The translations under genes and the position numbers were made by a program. From Nilaparvata lugens (taxonomy: Eukaryota; Arthropoda; Insecta; Hemiptera; Delphacidae), in the NCBI RefSeq assembly GCF_014356525.2, contig NC_052516.1:27993211-28057210 (forward strand): a DNA stretch of 64,000 nucleotides, written 5' to 3'. The stretch's first letter is position 1. Every line of letters begins with the position of its first letter. Of this stretch, positions 1-11,060 are shown in pieces. The notes below the pieces were generated by a model. The model did not search any database. It worked only from the letters and a program-made list of their open reading frames with translations, and was not told the origin of the DNA.

Positions 1-357
1 ACACCTATGAATACTTCTTCCTCTTCATCCTTGACCCATATTAAAACCTATAAATAAAATTATTACAAGAAGAGCCACGACTATAAATAACGTCTATCTG
101 ATAACAAACAAAACCCCAAATTTTCTCTCCTTGTCTATTCACAAAAATAATTCAACTAAACAACATAGGGAGAGAGCTAGATGATTAGGAGATTCATAAC
201 CATAAGCTTCAAAGATAGAGGCTCCTATAATGAAAGAAAGTCTATCCAATAAAATGCAGTTCATCATGGAAAGTACATGAAAGACTCTTTGGGAATCAAC
301 AACTACACAGTACAATGGTCAAGGAAGATCAGCTTGAGGCAGGTATCACTGCTAACA
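1..357. other. AT-rich stretch, no gene seen
   Basis: No reading frame of note, no repeat with an internal partner and no RNA-like structure was seen here. It ends where the first CTGTCAG-family repeat begins. Confidence 0.5.
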
Positions 358-455
358 TAGTAAGATTCATTCAAAACTGTCAGGATTAGTTGAATGGGAA
401 GCATTAATGTTATTTTCAAGATATGCTGACAGTTTGAATAGGGTTTCAAGTCCCA
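358..455. repeat. CTGTCAG palindromic element, copy 1
   Basis: An ACTGTCAG half-site, then TTGAATGGGAAGCATT, then TGCTGACAGTTT form an imperfect palindrome flanked by a GATTCA-type motif. The same arrangement recurs about twenty times in the window. It encodes no protein. The family is seen by internal comparison only. Confidence 0.65.
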
Positions 456-885
456 CTACACAAAACTATTATTAACCTGAGCAATAAATTAGAAACAATT
501 GATCAGAGAACATCTGCTGAGGACTAGTTGAATAATCTTAATAAAACAAACTACCAATCACCCATTGTCTATAACAAGCAATCTACAGTTATATTGAACT
601 AAACTCTGATTGGATCCATATGTTGTAACCATTAATTAATTCTAGTATAAGCTTTCATCGTATGATTAACTTGTTACAAAGCAATTGGTAGTCGATGTTT
701 TCAGTTTGTATTTTTTTATTGTGGTGTACCAGGACGTGGGTATTAATTACCGTTTTTATGAGTGGTGGTAGTCACATGGAGACCTTGACTTTGAGTTTCT
801 CTTTTTAGGACCTGTGTTGGTTCTTATTTGCTTGTTGGGTTTAACTGAAAAAAATGTATATTCTCTCCATTGTATCCAAGATGGA
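456..885. other. AT-rich spacer, no gene seen
   Basis: Nothing recognisable. The short minus-strand frame at 756-1037 mostly overlaps the MITE that follows and is not credible as a gene. Confidence 0.45.
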
Positions 886-1064
886 GGACCAAACCTGACA
901 AAGGGTTTTTCAGGCGTTTTCAGAGGAGGCAGCAGGGCTGGAAGCTGATTCGCTGATTTAGGTGGCGTTCGGGAATCAGCTGATAAATAATCAGCCAATC
1001 GGAGAGCTTCATGCCCTGCTGACTCGTCTGAAAACACCTGAAAAAACGCTTGTTTGGCTTGGCC
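886..1064. mobile_element. MITE-like element with ~55-bp terminal inverted repeats
   Basis: The left arm (about 900-958) contains TTTTTCAGGCGTTTTCAGA, GGCAGCAGGGC, GAAGC and GATT. The reverse complement of the right arm (about 990-1055) shows the same blocks in the same order with few mismatches. The middle is about 30 bases and no transposase is encoded. The outer ends (CCAAAC) match less cleanly, so the exact borders and target duplication are uncertain. It lies about 780 bases upstream of the thiolase start. Confidence 0.65.
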
Positions 1065-1760
1065 CTTGAAGCTTACTTTTTGAAGTTTTCTGCTTGAAAA
1101 ATTTCACGCATATCAAACTATATTCAGATGAGTCAAAAAAAAAATTAAATTATCAAATTGATTATAATTGAATCCTCATTCAATTGTACCATAGGAGAAT
1201 CATAAATGTGAGAATTATAATGTATGCTTTTCTATTATTGAGCTCAAACATTTTTTGGGTCAATATTAATTCTGTGAGAGTAGTCGAGCCTTATCAAATA
1301 GTGACGAACGTGTAGTCAAACCTCATGAGAAAATTAGTTTTTACAGCTGTACCAAATTTAAATCATGGAGAATAATCTATTTTTTACTGAACGGTTCAAA
1401 TTATAATTACTAGAGTAATTATGTGAGAGTTCATTCTTCCGATAACTCTGAATATTGAATGGAGAATATTTATTTATTTTATTTATTCATTCATTCAGAA
1501 TTACACAACTTACAGAGAAGTACCACAGGCTTAAAAGTTCAAAACGGTTCCAATTCTTATTTATACAACATCAGAAGATTCTTTCACAGAATTAGTAGTT
1601 AAGAGATCGATATGAAAATTTATAAATAATTCATCCCATATGTTGTATTAAATTATCATCTTAAAATCAAAATCACTCAGGAACTCACTGAAATGATTTC
1701 TATATACAGCTGATTGCATAAACGAGAAATGAAATTCCAATACAGATGAGAACTACAGCT
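1065..1760. other. AT-rich upstream region with a retroelement-tail-like TTTA run
   Basis: Mostly unique-looking AT-rich DNA. At about 1468-1497 there is a run of ATTTATTT/ATTCATTC units followed by an ACTTACAG-type segment. This resembles the reverse strand of the AATAAA-rich retroelement 3' tails found elsewhere in the window. No coding exon was recognised. Confidence 0.4.
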
Positions 1761-1774
1761 TGTTTATGTTTTGT

Positions 1775-1780
1775 TCAGTT
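1775..1780 (+). promoter_or_regulatory. possible initiator (TCAGTT) upstream of the thiolase gene
   Basis: TCAGTT matches the arthropod initiator consensus (TCAGT) and lies about 65 bases before the first ATG of the thiolase frame. No convincing TATA box precedes it. A six-base match is weak evidence, so this is only a candidate transcription start. Confidence 0.2.
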
Positions 1781-1843
1781 TGGTTTTATAATCGGGTTTT
1801 GAGATTATTTTACTGTTTTTTCAATTGATAATACAAATAATCG

Positions 1844-3253
1844 ATGATGCAAACCAGTATTCATCATTTGCGTAACCGTGCTTTCATTTCCAAAGATAAA
1901 CTGGGACTCCTACACAAGACATTTCAAGTAAGCAAACGTCCACAATATTCTCAAGAGCGAGCTCAGGGTAATATAGTTTTGGTTGAAGGAGTTCGAATTC
2001 CTTTTCTATTATCAGGCACAGATTACTCAAAACTCATGTCTTATGACTTGGCCCGAGAGTCATTGATTGGACTCATAAAGAAAACCAATTTGCCTGTGGA
2101 TGTTGTCGATTATATAGTTTATGGAACAGTTATACAAGAGGTTAAAACTAGCAACATAGCCAGGGAAGCAGCATTAGCTGCAGGAATTCCTGAACAAACG
2201 CCGGCGCATACTGTGACCATGGCATGTATCAGTTCTATCCAGTCAATCACTTCAGCCATTGGCATGATTTCTGCAGGAGCATGTGATGTGGCAATTGCAG
2301 GGGGCGCAGAATCCATGTCAGACGTTCCCATAAGGTTATCCCGGAAAATGCGGGAAATCATGTTGAAGATGAACAAAGCCAAAACATTCTCACAGAAACT
2401 GCAACTAGTATCAGGCATCCGTCCAAACCATCTGGCACCAGAACTACCATCCATTGCAGAGTTTTCTTCGGGGGAAACTATGGGAAAATCTGCGGATAGA
2501 CTGGCTGCCGCTTTCAAGGTTACCCGTGAGGAGCAGGATGAATATGCACTGAGATCTCATACTTTGGCAAATGAAGCAAGGGAGAAAGGCTACTTCACAG
2601 ATATTGTACCAGTTTCACTACCTGATGGCAGTAAAACTGTGAAAGAAGATAATGGGATTCGTGTGTCGACTATGTATAAGCTTAGTCAACTGAACCCAGC
2701 GTTTGTGAAGCCTCATGGGACGATAACTCCTGGAAATTCATCGTTCCTCACAGATGGTGCATCTGCTTGTTTGATTACAACTGAAGAAAAAGCGAAGGAA
2801 CTAGGTTTGACACCAAAAGCATATCTAAGACAGTTTGTGTATGTTGCACAAGACCCTCACAACCAGCTACTCCTGGGTCCCGCGTATGCGATACCATTAG
2901 TCCTCGAGAAAGCAGGACTAGAGGTGAGGGATATCGATGTATGGGAGATCCATGAAGCATTCGCTGGCCAGATTTTGGCAAACCTGAAGGCGCTAGACTC
3001 TGATTGGTTTGCACAGAACTACATGTGTCAGGATACCAAGGCAGGTGGACCAGACATGGAGAAGTTAAACACGTGGGGAGGTTCCCTGAGTATTGGGCAT
3101 CCCTTTGGAGCGACTGGGGTGCGTTTGTTGAGTCATGCAGCCAACAGACTCATCAGGGAGGATGGCAAGCTGGCCGTGATTTCTGCTTGTGCCGCAGGGG
3201 GGCAAGGGGCGGGGATGGTTGTTGAAAGGCACCCCAATGGTAAACCAGATTGA
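1844..3253 (+). CDS. HADHB: mitochondrial trifunctional protein beta subunit (3-ketoacyl-CoA thiolase), intronless
   Basis: A 469-residue thiolase. It would cleave 3-ketoacyl-CoA with CoA to acetyl-CoA and a shortened acyl-CoA, the last step of long-chain beta-oxidation, in complex with the alpha subunit at the inner mitochondrial membrane. Visible motifs are nucleophile Cys128 in TVTMACIS, the AGGAESMSD loop (152-160), His370 in [10 protein letters not shown] (HEAF rather than NEAF, as is usual for this subunit), His419 in [10 protein letters not shown] and Cys449 in ACAAGGQG. Length is close to the usual ~470 residues. Residues 1-41 are rich in Arg, Lys, Ser and His and poor in acidic residues, fitting a mitochondrial presequence. 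The start is MetMet at 1844; either Met could be used. The coding part is visibly less AT-rich than its flanks. There is no intron, which is odd for an insect gene of this family and suggests either a retrocopy that stayed intact or a naturally intronless locus. No poly(A) tract or target duplication is obvious. Confidence 0.93.
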   Translation: MMQTSIHHLRNRAFISKDKLGLLHKTFQVSKRPQYSQERAQGNIVLVEGVRIPFLLSGTDYSKLMSYDLARESLIGLIKKTNLPVDVVDYIVYGTVIQEVKTSNIAREAALAAGIPEQTPAHTVTMACISSIQSITSAIGMISAGACDVAIAGGAESMSDVPIRLSRKMREIMLKMNKAKTFSQKLQLVSGIRPNHLAPELPSIAEFSSGETMGKSADRLAAAFKVTREEQDEYALRSHTLANEAREKGYFTDIVPVSLPDGSKTVKEDNGIRVSTMYKLSQLNPAFVKPHGTITPGNSSFLTDGASACLITTEEKAKELGLTPKAYLRQFVYVAQDPHNQLLLGPAYAIPLVLEKAGLEVRDIDVWEIHEAFAGQILANLKALDSDWFAQNYMCQDTKAGGPDMEKLNTWGGSLSIGHPFGATGVRLLSHAANRLIREDGKLAVISACAAGGQGAGMVVERHPNGKPD

Positions 3254-3291
3254 ACACACATATTTCTCATTATTTACTGTATTGTTTAAAG

Positions 3292-3297
3292 AATAAA
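3292..3297 (+). terminator. polyadenylation signal AATAAA of the thiolase gene
   Basis: AATAAA lies 39 bases after the TGA stop (3251-3253), giving a very short 3' UTR. The T-rich stretch that follows could serve as the downstream element. It supports an expressed transcription unit, but a chance AATAAA in AT-rich DNA cannot be excluded. Confidence 0.55.
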
Positions 3298-3462
3298 AAT
3301 ATCCGTAACAGAATTTTCCAATTATTTCTTAAGGGCTACTTGAAAATAATAATTATTAGTATAACTGATAATACAGTTGAGTCGGATCAGGCAAGAGCCT
3401 AAACCTTGAATGGGAGAATAAACTTGATGAAGTCTATTATCTACAAAGTTTGATATATAATT

Positions 3463-3590
3463 TAAAGTGTCATTTATGATGATGTCAAAATAAAAGTGAT
3501 TTGATTTGATGCTTGTCCTCGTCGACTGAGAAAGTGTAAAGTGTAATTTATGATGACGTCAAAATAAATGTTATTTGATTTGATATTTGA
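3463..3590. repeat. 75-bp tandem duplication with CRE-like TGACGTCA
   Basis: Two neighbouring segments share TTTATGATGA, GTCAAAATAAA and TTATTTGATTTGAT-type blocks about 75 bases apart. The second copy holds the perfect palindrome TGACGTCA at about 3553-3560; the first reads TGATGTCA. Confidence 0.55.
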
Positions 3591-3599
3591 TAATTGGAT

Positions 3600-4135
3600 G
3601 AATACTAACAACCAGTCGTATCATCAAAGAAAATAAAAGTGTAGGCTACTAGAGATTCTAAGTAATGAGAATATATCACAGAGATATGCGTTTTCAATAA
3701 GATTACATCAATGAAATTCAATAGGTGCTATAATGAATCCTAATCTTTTAAGTACTTTCCAAACTTGTCTAATGAAAGAGTCTGATTGCTGAAGGAAATA
3801 TCCTGATTGGCTTTCTCACAGTATATCAAAGCCATATTGCTGCATAACTGATCAATAAAATTTTAATTTGATATTAAAATTCAACTGTACTTATACAAAA
3901 TATTAAAATAAAGCTTCACTCACGGAACTCCATCTTGATTGAGGAAAAATTTATCAGCGTGAACTTTTAATTCAACTTACCTGAAAGAAGACAAAAAATC
4001 AATTAGTTACAAGTTGATTAATTAGATAACATGTAGAATGGGTGGTAGGCCTACTCTGATTAACTAAGAACTCTTGATTGAACAAATTATATGGATTGCA
4101 ATACCTCTTTTATAAATTCAACAGACTAGTCATGA
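3600..4135. other. AT-rich spacer, no gene seen
   Basis: No frame, repeat partner or RNA gene recognised. Confidence 0.45.
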
Positions 4136-4935
4136 AATTTTTACTTTCCTTGCCCTATTACCATAGGTAAGGAAAGTATTGCTTTCCGAAAAAATTAAGG
4201 TACCCCAATTTCTAAATTTCTATACGTTTCAAGGTCGCCTGACTCCAAAAAAGTGGTTTTTGGGTATTGGTCTGTATGTGTGTGCGTCTGTGTACACGAT
4301 ATCTCATCTACCAATTAACGGAATGACTTGAAATTTGGAACTTAAGGTCCTTACACTATAAGGATCCGACACGAACAATTTCGATCAAATGCAATTCAAG
4401 ATGGCGGCTGAAATGTTGTCAAAACCAGGGTTTTTCGCGATTTTCTCGAAAACGGCTCCAACGATTTTGATCAAATTCATACCTAGAAAAGTCATTGATA
4501 AGCTCTATCAACTGCCACAAGTCTCATATCTGTAAAAATTTCAGGAGCACTGAACCATCTATGCAAAGTTTGATTTTAGATTCCCAATTATCAGGCTTCA
4601 GATACAATTCAAACAAAAAATTTCAAGTGGAAAAGATTGAGCATAAAAATCTCTACAATTAATGTTTTGTAGCATTTTCACCAAAAATTGAAAATAAGCT
4701 CGAAATTAGAGAAAATAAGATTATTCAATTGCAAACTGTTGGCAACTACTGTTGATTCTATTAAATCATCCACTATGAAGAGATAGCAGACTTCGTGTGT
4801 CTGCAGCGCTATTGTCCTGTCAACAGCTGGCTCAGATCTTAGAAAAGTAGACTTTAGATGCGCGTGAACACTAGCGTCAGGTGATTAATTTTCATAACGG
4901 CAAGGAAAGTTTTCATAACGGCAGATTATTAATCA
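4136..4935. repeat. ~800-bp dispersed repeat (non-autonomous element)
   Basis: The left end carries a hairpin, ACTTTCCTTGCC then GGTAAGGAAAGT, and the right end repeats GGCAAGGAAAGT near 4903-4915. The inside has the style of interspersed insect repeats (CAAGATGGCGGCTGAAAT, TTTTCTCGAAAACGGCTCC) and no open frame. I associate this sequence with hemipteran interspersed repeats from memory; no second full copy lies in this window. Confidence 0.45.
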
Positions 4936-5489
4936 GGTATACGATATAGTGAGTTGAATTCACTTATTACAATGAGTAGAACCAGAGAGACTGCCTTATA
5001 GAGACGTCTCACTGTATAGAGACAGCAGTGGTAGAACGCTGGTCACTAGAGTACTGTACAGTAAAAATGATGATTTCTCCTTGTATTAATTGTAATGATA
5101 TCTATCCTTCAACCACAAATCATTGTGATGAGTAAGTAGGTCTTGTAATTCAATTTCAACTGCGTCAAATTTTTGAAGTGAAAAATGAAATCTTAACCTA
5201 ATTTTTTTTGAAACTTTTATTTGTAAAAATTTGTGAGAAGACAGTTTTGGGCTATGTCTGTTGTCTTCTCCAATCATATTATATTTTATAATTATGATTT
5301 GTGATTGTCAATGAAATAAATGAATAAATTTTGAAGGGCGTTAAAGGAAAACTGATAATTGTATCCAAAATGCATTATTATCCATTTTGATAAAGACTTA
5401 TTACTCAAATTGGAAAAATCATTCAAAAATGCTGCTCGCGTAATATATGATTATCAACAATTTTATATGTATTATTTTTATTGCGGATG
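4936..5489. other. AT-rich spacer
   Basis: No supported gene. At about 4946-4975 a GTGAGTTGAATTCACTTATTAC segment resembles the left flank of the CTGTCAG element near 7050 and may be a fragment of that family. Confidence 0.4.
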
Positions 5490-5645
5490 ATGCCAATATG
5501 AGCGTTTTGCTTGTGCGTGAATATTCTGAAGTACATTTCCTGAGATGATCAAACGTCCATGACTATCCGATGGGATTCGAACCCGCAACGAGGTAGCACA
5601 ACAGACAGAAGAGTGCAACGCCGTTGTCTGTTTCATCCAGGCCGG
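5490..5645 (-). mobile_element. tRNA-like SINE relic (different from the main SINE)
   Basis: On the minus strand GGTTCGAATCCC (5572-5583) is a perfect Pol III B box. Upstream on that strand lie CAGACAACGG and GTCTGTTGTGC, which could form tRNA-like stems, but no good A box was found and the segment does not fold as a standard tRNA by eye. A tRNA-derived SINE fragment or tRNA pseudogene is the best reading. Confidence 0.4.
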
Positions 5646-5894
5646 TAATATTAATCATAATTCCTATCCCATATACCTATATCTTGGAAAGAGTTCTAAA
5701 TATTAAAGAAAACTGAAAATGCCAGACCCAAAGCCGCTAGCTACTAGCGTTTACATAGGCGGTTTTAGTAAACAGCTAATAACTCAATCATGTTATCCAA
5801 CTTTTTGAACTTGTCTTGTAAAATACCAAGATTTCCTTATTTCTTTCTGGATCAACATGTCTGCTTAACACCGCCCCTTTTGCCTTGATACAAC

Positions 5895-5975
5895 AGTAAA
5901 AATTCACTGTCAGTATTGGAAGAATGATATCACCCTCATACTTTATATGAGGAATGCTGACAGTTGAAAGTCTCC
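5895..5975. repeat. CTGTCAG palindromic element, copy 2
   Basis: TTCACTGTCAGTATTGG at the left and TGAGGAATGCTGACAGTTG at the right form the family's inverted half-sites around a 35-40 base middle. Confidence 0.65.
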
Positions 5976-7049
5976 CTGCACCAAAATTCACCACGCCTTA
6001 CTGGATTATTGATTTGTTCCACATATGCAAACATTTATTTTAATAACACATTATTATATGAGAGCAAAAATTGATAAAGGTCTGAATTGGACAGACAATT
6101 TTCAAAAAAGTTGTCGTCTCCTACAAGAAAAATAATATAATGAGTGTGATATAGTTTCTAATCTCATCTCCTAGGGAAAACATATTCCCTTACAATCTTG
6201 TTTTTGATAAGTTCATGGAATAATAATGATATCCTACATTAATTATATTATTGCCTATACTATGCTTATATTATTTACATTATAATGGCCTATATTAATA
6301 TCTACTCTAAAACATGATATGCCATAGCAGAGAAAACTACTATAATTTCTATAAAATTACTATATACTGTATTCTGTAGTCATAGTGAAGTAGGTCAATT
6401 TCCATTCCACACAGAAAAGACTAAACATGTAGAAGACACATTCTAAGAAATTTCTAACTATTGTATGCAATTTTAAACTATCTTACATTTTCTGTAATTG
6501 ATGTAGTTGTTTTAGTATTTTTAAGAAATGAACATTTTTTATTTATTATTAATCAAATTTGTCTTTAATTATTAAGGGAAATTGATACTATTTTCAAAAA
6601 TACTATATAATATTTTATGTAATTGTTTTAGTATTTTTGAGAAATTATCATTTATTATTTATGAAATTTGTCCATAATTATTGAGGGAAATCATTCTGAA
6701 TTCTGTATGTTTTTTAGAATAAACTACTCATTGTTCCAGTTTCTTCCATTGTATGTGTGAGGCTTCTAAGATTAAGAATGAAAACAAGAATACAAATAAA
6801 GAAGTTTCAAACTGAATTAGATTTTTTGTAATTTTCTAGCTCAAATTTCCTCTCAAATCCATAGCGTGCATTCCGACATTAGCATAGATGAAACAACACA
6901 GTGATTATCATACTCTGTAAACAGTTTTTGTTCTATTCTTTCGTGACTGAAATATTTAACGCAAGTCTAGACAACCATAGAACACGAATGATCAGCAGGA
7001 TCTCGGGATCAAGTTGCTCTAGAAAATAGTATTCTAGATCATCTCTAGT
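5976..7049. other. very AT-rich region with one local duplication
   Basis: No coding signal. Two related segments at about 6490-6590 and 6615-6700 share TGTAATTG, TTGTTTTAGTATTTTT, GAGAAAT and ATTATTGAGGGAAAT blocks, a diverged tandem duplication of about 125 bases. Confidence 0.5.
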
Positions 7050-7138
7050 TGAATTCACTTATTACTGTCAGCATTAGTTTAATGGGAAGCATTCATGGTA
7101 ACTGTTGAGAATACTGACAGTTTACAGTGAATCTCACC
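7050..7138. repeat. CTGTCAG palindromic element, copy 3
   Basis: ACTGTCAGCATTAGTTTAAT, then GGGAAGCATTCATGG, then ACTGACAGTTTACAGTGAAT and CTCACC. This is one of the best preserved copies, with flanking GTGAATCTCAC intact. Confidence 0.7.
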
Positions 7139-7779
7139 AGAGAAATGAAGGAGACCTACAACTTAATTCCATTGTTCACCTTCCACTATAATTTTCAACT
7201 CTTGAAATTTTCAGTTTTTTCTCCACCAGTTGAGGATTGTACAGTTCTATCAATGTTCCTGAATACTATGTTAGGAGAGTGGACTTGAACCAAGTTTATA
7301 AACTTGCAGGAGGAATGTATCGTTTTCATAGTAATTTATTTTCAAGTATTGAAATCCTGTTCACAGAAACGTTAATTCAATTGAAAATAATTTCTCCATA
7401 CAGAGGCTATTAGTTAATAAAATGTTATCATAAAAATGTTATCATTATTGCATTATGAAACCAAATCTTACATTGGAGTTTCTTGACAGATAATAGGGTG
7501 GGATTATTTCCACGTTTTGCAATTAAATTTTCTAGCCTTCTATAAAATAATGTTGACATACTACGGAGATTGAAATTCTATTATCAGTAGTTCAATATTA
7601 GCATGTGCATACAGTGAATACTGAATTAGAGCATGAAAGCCTTGAAGCAGTAATATTTTCATGCATTAATCAGAATCAATACTTCAGGATACAATTCAAT
7701 ATTAAATTTAAATGAAAATAGGAATCTGAGTACTATTTTTAAGAATTATTCAGTTACTACATGTTTCGGCTATAGAGAA
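7139..7779. other. AT-rich spacer, no gene seen
   Basis: Nothing recognised on either strand. Confidence 0.45.
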
Positions 7780-8455
7780 TGGGTGATAAGTACGAGAACG
7801 GCTTAGTTATTATCTCATACACAAAGGCTATTTGACGGTGGGTGTGATTGGGGATCCTACTCAAATTGAAAAAACTACTTTACAATGACTTTAAAAATCT
7901 GGTCCGCCATCTTGGATCCGCCATATTGAATGAAACTTCATTTTTTTGAATAGGAAGGTGGTCATGTGATACATGATTTCGAAAGGGAATTTCAAGAAAA
8001 AATGTATGGCGGAAACCGCATATCGATATCTCAAACTCAAACCGTTTCGAAGCTATTCACATTATTAATCAGTACTATTCAAAGCAGATATGAGACAAAA
8101 AAGTCTGAGAACGGCTTGGTATCTCATAAAGAGAAGTGATTTCAAGGTGGGTGTGATTGGGGATGTTGCTCGAACTGAAAATACTACTTTACTATGACTT
8201 TAAAAATCTGGTCCGCCATCTTAGACCCGCCATTTTGAATGGAACTTCATTTTTTGACATTTTTTGACCTTCATTTCTATTCATATTATCAATCAGTACC
8301 ATTCAAATCATAAATGTAATACATGAGTGTTATTGATTGATAATGTGAATATCTTCTAAGCGGTTTGAGATATCGATGTGCGGTTTTTACCATTCATTTT
8401 TTCTTGAAATTTCCTATCGAAATCATGTATCGCATGACCACCTTCCTATTAATCC
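7780..8455. repeat. complex repeat with direct and inverted halves
   Basis: GGTGGGTGTGATTGGGGAT followed by ACTTTAAAAATCTGGTCCGC and CGCCAT occurs twice in direct orientation (about 7835-7945 and 8148-8250, ~313 bases apart). A second block at about 7957-8070 (GGAAGGTGGTCATG, GATTTCGA, TATCGATATCTCAAAC) returns inverted at about 8320-8452. A nested or rearranged non-autonomous element is likely; no protein is encoded. Confidence 0.6.
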
Positions 8456-9285
8456 TAAAAATGGTACTCAGATTTCTATTTTAATTTGTATTCAAAAGTA
8501 GCCCTGAAGAAAAAAATTCAATATTGAATTATATACAATGACTCATATTCGAAGAAATAAAATTCAGATTAATAATTCTTACAATAATCAAAGAACAGTA
8601 CTCCAATATTATTCAAATCAATTGGGACCAGACCCCATTTGGCTAATCGAATACTTGGATCATGAAGTTTACACACAGAAAAAAACTAAAAATTAAAAAA
8701 TATACCGCTCTAAAACAATATGTTATAGTATTATTCAATTCGATAATAGTAACCGGTTGAATATACTTTACTGTATTTGAACTTTGCTGGTAGAGTGTTA
8801 TTGATTATTGTTAATGCTTGTTAATGCTTGTTTATTGTTAATGCTTCTTGAACATAATCTGGAATCCGCGGAAATTAGCGTAAATTTCGCCTACTTCCTC
8901 CTGATAAAAAGATTCGGATAATCAGAGTTTGGATATTCGAATATCCACTCTACCTGAAATACAATATGATATACTGGTGATTCAAAGTCCAGGTACAAAT
9001 TGGAGAACAGCTTCTTCATTCCGTGGTTTAGGTTCCTATGTTGTTAGGAAGGTGATATTGTGGTGAATATCCATCCATATTGTATGAAAACGACTTGATA
9101 TCGTCAAAACAACTGATATTATTCATTGAAACAAGCAAGTTTTCGTTCAAATAAATTAGTTGTTCTCACAATATCATCATCTTGTTTTCAAGATTGGTAT
9201 CACTCATTGTAAAAAAATGTCCTGTGAAAATATCTATTTACCTGATATATATTTATTATGTCGTTTTCATCCAAGATTCTTATCA
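8456..9285. other. AT-rich spacer
   Basis: No gene seen. A tiny local repeat of TTAATGCTTGTT units sits at about 8810-8850. Confidence 0.4.
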
Positions 9286-9480
9286 CTCATTATTATTAAT
9301 TATTCTTTATTCATTTATACAATAAATACATTATAAAAATGAAAGGAAGAGGAAAAATAAGGCAACCTTGTGCTATTCCTCTTCCAAATTTAGATAACAC
9401 ATAGTCCGGAATAGGTTAAGTCTCGTAGTTCTTCAATTCACAGAATTTTCAGTCCTCAAGTATTTTCATAAACTGGATTT
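9286..9480 (-). mobile_element. non-LTR retrotransposon 3' tail, family T1 copy a
   Basis: Read on the minus strand, a CTATTCCGGACTATGTG-like block, then CTAAATTTGGAAGAGGAATA, then GCACAAGGTTGCC, ends in an AATAAAGAATAATTAA-type tail. Closely similar segments lie at 54175-54370 (-) and, more diverged, at 38045-38185 (+) and 45020-45120 (-). This is the pattern of 5'-truncated retroelement insertions sharing a 3' UTR. Confidence 0.6.
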
Positions 9481-10299
9481 TCAAATTTAGATGCTTCAAA
9501 ACTGAACATAGAAGAAATATTACACATTATTATAACTAAAATAGAAAATATTCACATATTAAAAATTTAATTTTTTATATTAAATCAAATAAATATGATA
9601 TCTCATTGTGGAATACCTGCCACAGTAATACGGTGCCTGATATCTTGCTCATGAACTTGATCTTGTCAAGTGCAGTATAATGATAAAAAGTAGCGCATTC
9701 CTTGTGTTTCTACTACGGTACTTTCTGGCTGTGGCTTGCATCGGATTAGCATATCGTTATAAGTCGTTAAATATGTGACCTTCACCCGTTTTGTCAAGGT
9801 CACCCACTTTTTACTGAACGTCGAGAAGAAAATATGGACAAAATGAAATCTTGAATCAAATTTCAAATCAGATTAGATCAAGTTATGAAGATCTGATAGA
9901 GAGATTCACGTTAAGTCAGCACCTGATCAAAGATGGTTTGCGATCTTATCTTTGTCTGTCATTAGTCAGAGAAGATAGCTCTATCATTTTCCAGATCCGC
10001 ACAGTTGCCAAATCGTTTCTAGACCATTTAGTAATACTATTGAAATATTTGATCTCGATCATGAAAATGTAAATAAATCGAGGAAAAATATCCTTCATAG
10101 ACTATGTAGGAATATGAAGTACGGTATCAAAAAATTTAATCTCAATCATGCACATGCATCAGAAAAGAATGGAGAAAATACATTTTCTTGAAGAATAAAA
10201 TATAATCGATCATACTTAACAATCTACTAAAGAAGTATGTACGATATCTATCATAGAAGGTGGAGAGAATATGCAATTTGGCAACTCTGCCTTCCATAA
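9481..10299. other. AT-rich spacer, no gene seen
   Basis: Short frames at 9851-10072 (+) and 9666-9866 (-) have no recognisable family and no supporting context. Confidence 0.4.
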
Positions 10300-11060
10300 A
10301 ATAAAGTTGAAGACAACAGAGGTATGGGTGAAGAGGGGAAAAAGAGAAGTAGCTATTGGGAAGAGGGAGAGAGGTAGTAGGTGAGGGGGATGGATAAAGA
10401 TAAGGAAGAGAATAAAGGAGTGAGGAAGAAGAGAGAAGAGCAGGCAAAAAGCATTGGACACGAGGAGAAGATTAGTGGAAAGTGGAAGAGAATTGGAAAT
10501 TGAATAAGAAGTGGAGGGTAAAAGATGAGTTGGAAGAGAAGAAGAAGGTGGGAAGGGAATAAGAAGAGAAGAAGACTATGACGACGCAAATGATAAGGAG
10601 ATGATTGGAAGATGAAGTATTTTGGGGAAGAAGAGTGGAAGAATAAGAAGAGTAAGGAGTAGGTGAAGGAGGAGGAAGAGGAGGAGTAAGAGAAGAAGGA
10701 GGAGGAGGAGGAAGAGAAAGAGGAAAAGGAAGAGGAAGTGGAAGAGAAGGAGGAAGAGGAGGAGGAGGAGTAGGAGAAGAAGAAGAGGAAGAACAACAAC
10801 AGCAACAACAAGAGCAAGAAGAGCAAGAAGGAGGAGAAGAAGATGAAGAAGAAGATTGATTGATAGATTTTTATCATGACGTTGAGAATAAGAGGAAGAG
10901 AAGGAAATAGGTGAAGGAGGAGGAGGAGGAAGAGGTAGACAAGAAGGAGGAGTAGGAGGTGATGGAGAAGGATGAGAAGAAGTAGGAGAAGAAGAAGAAG
11001 AAGAAGAAGAAGAAGAAGAAGAAGAAAAAGAATAAAAAGAGACGAAGGAGAAGAGGAAGA
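10300..11060. repeat. polypurine (GGA/GAA) low-complexity tract
   Basis: About 750 bases of GGA, GAA and AAGAGG units with few pyrimidines on the plus strand, densest at 10670-11035. The complement is C/T-rich and produces long but meaningless Ser/Leu/Phe frames. The tract could adopt triplex (H-DNA) structure; that is inference from composition. Confidence 0.85.

Noticed and set aside
2119..2517. 132-codon minus-strand frame opposite the thiolase
   Set aside because: It is the antisense shadow of a real coding frame, with no motif of its own. The frames at 2775-3014 (-), 3004-3225 (+) and 3065-3259 (-) are rejected for the same reason.
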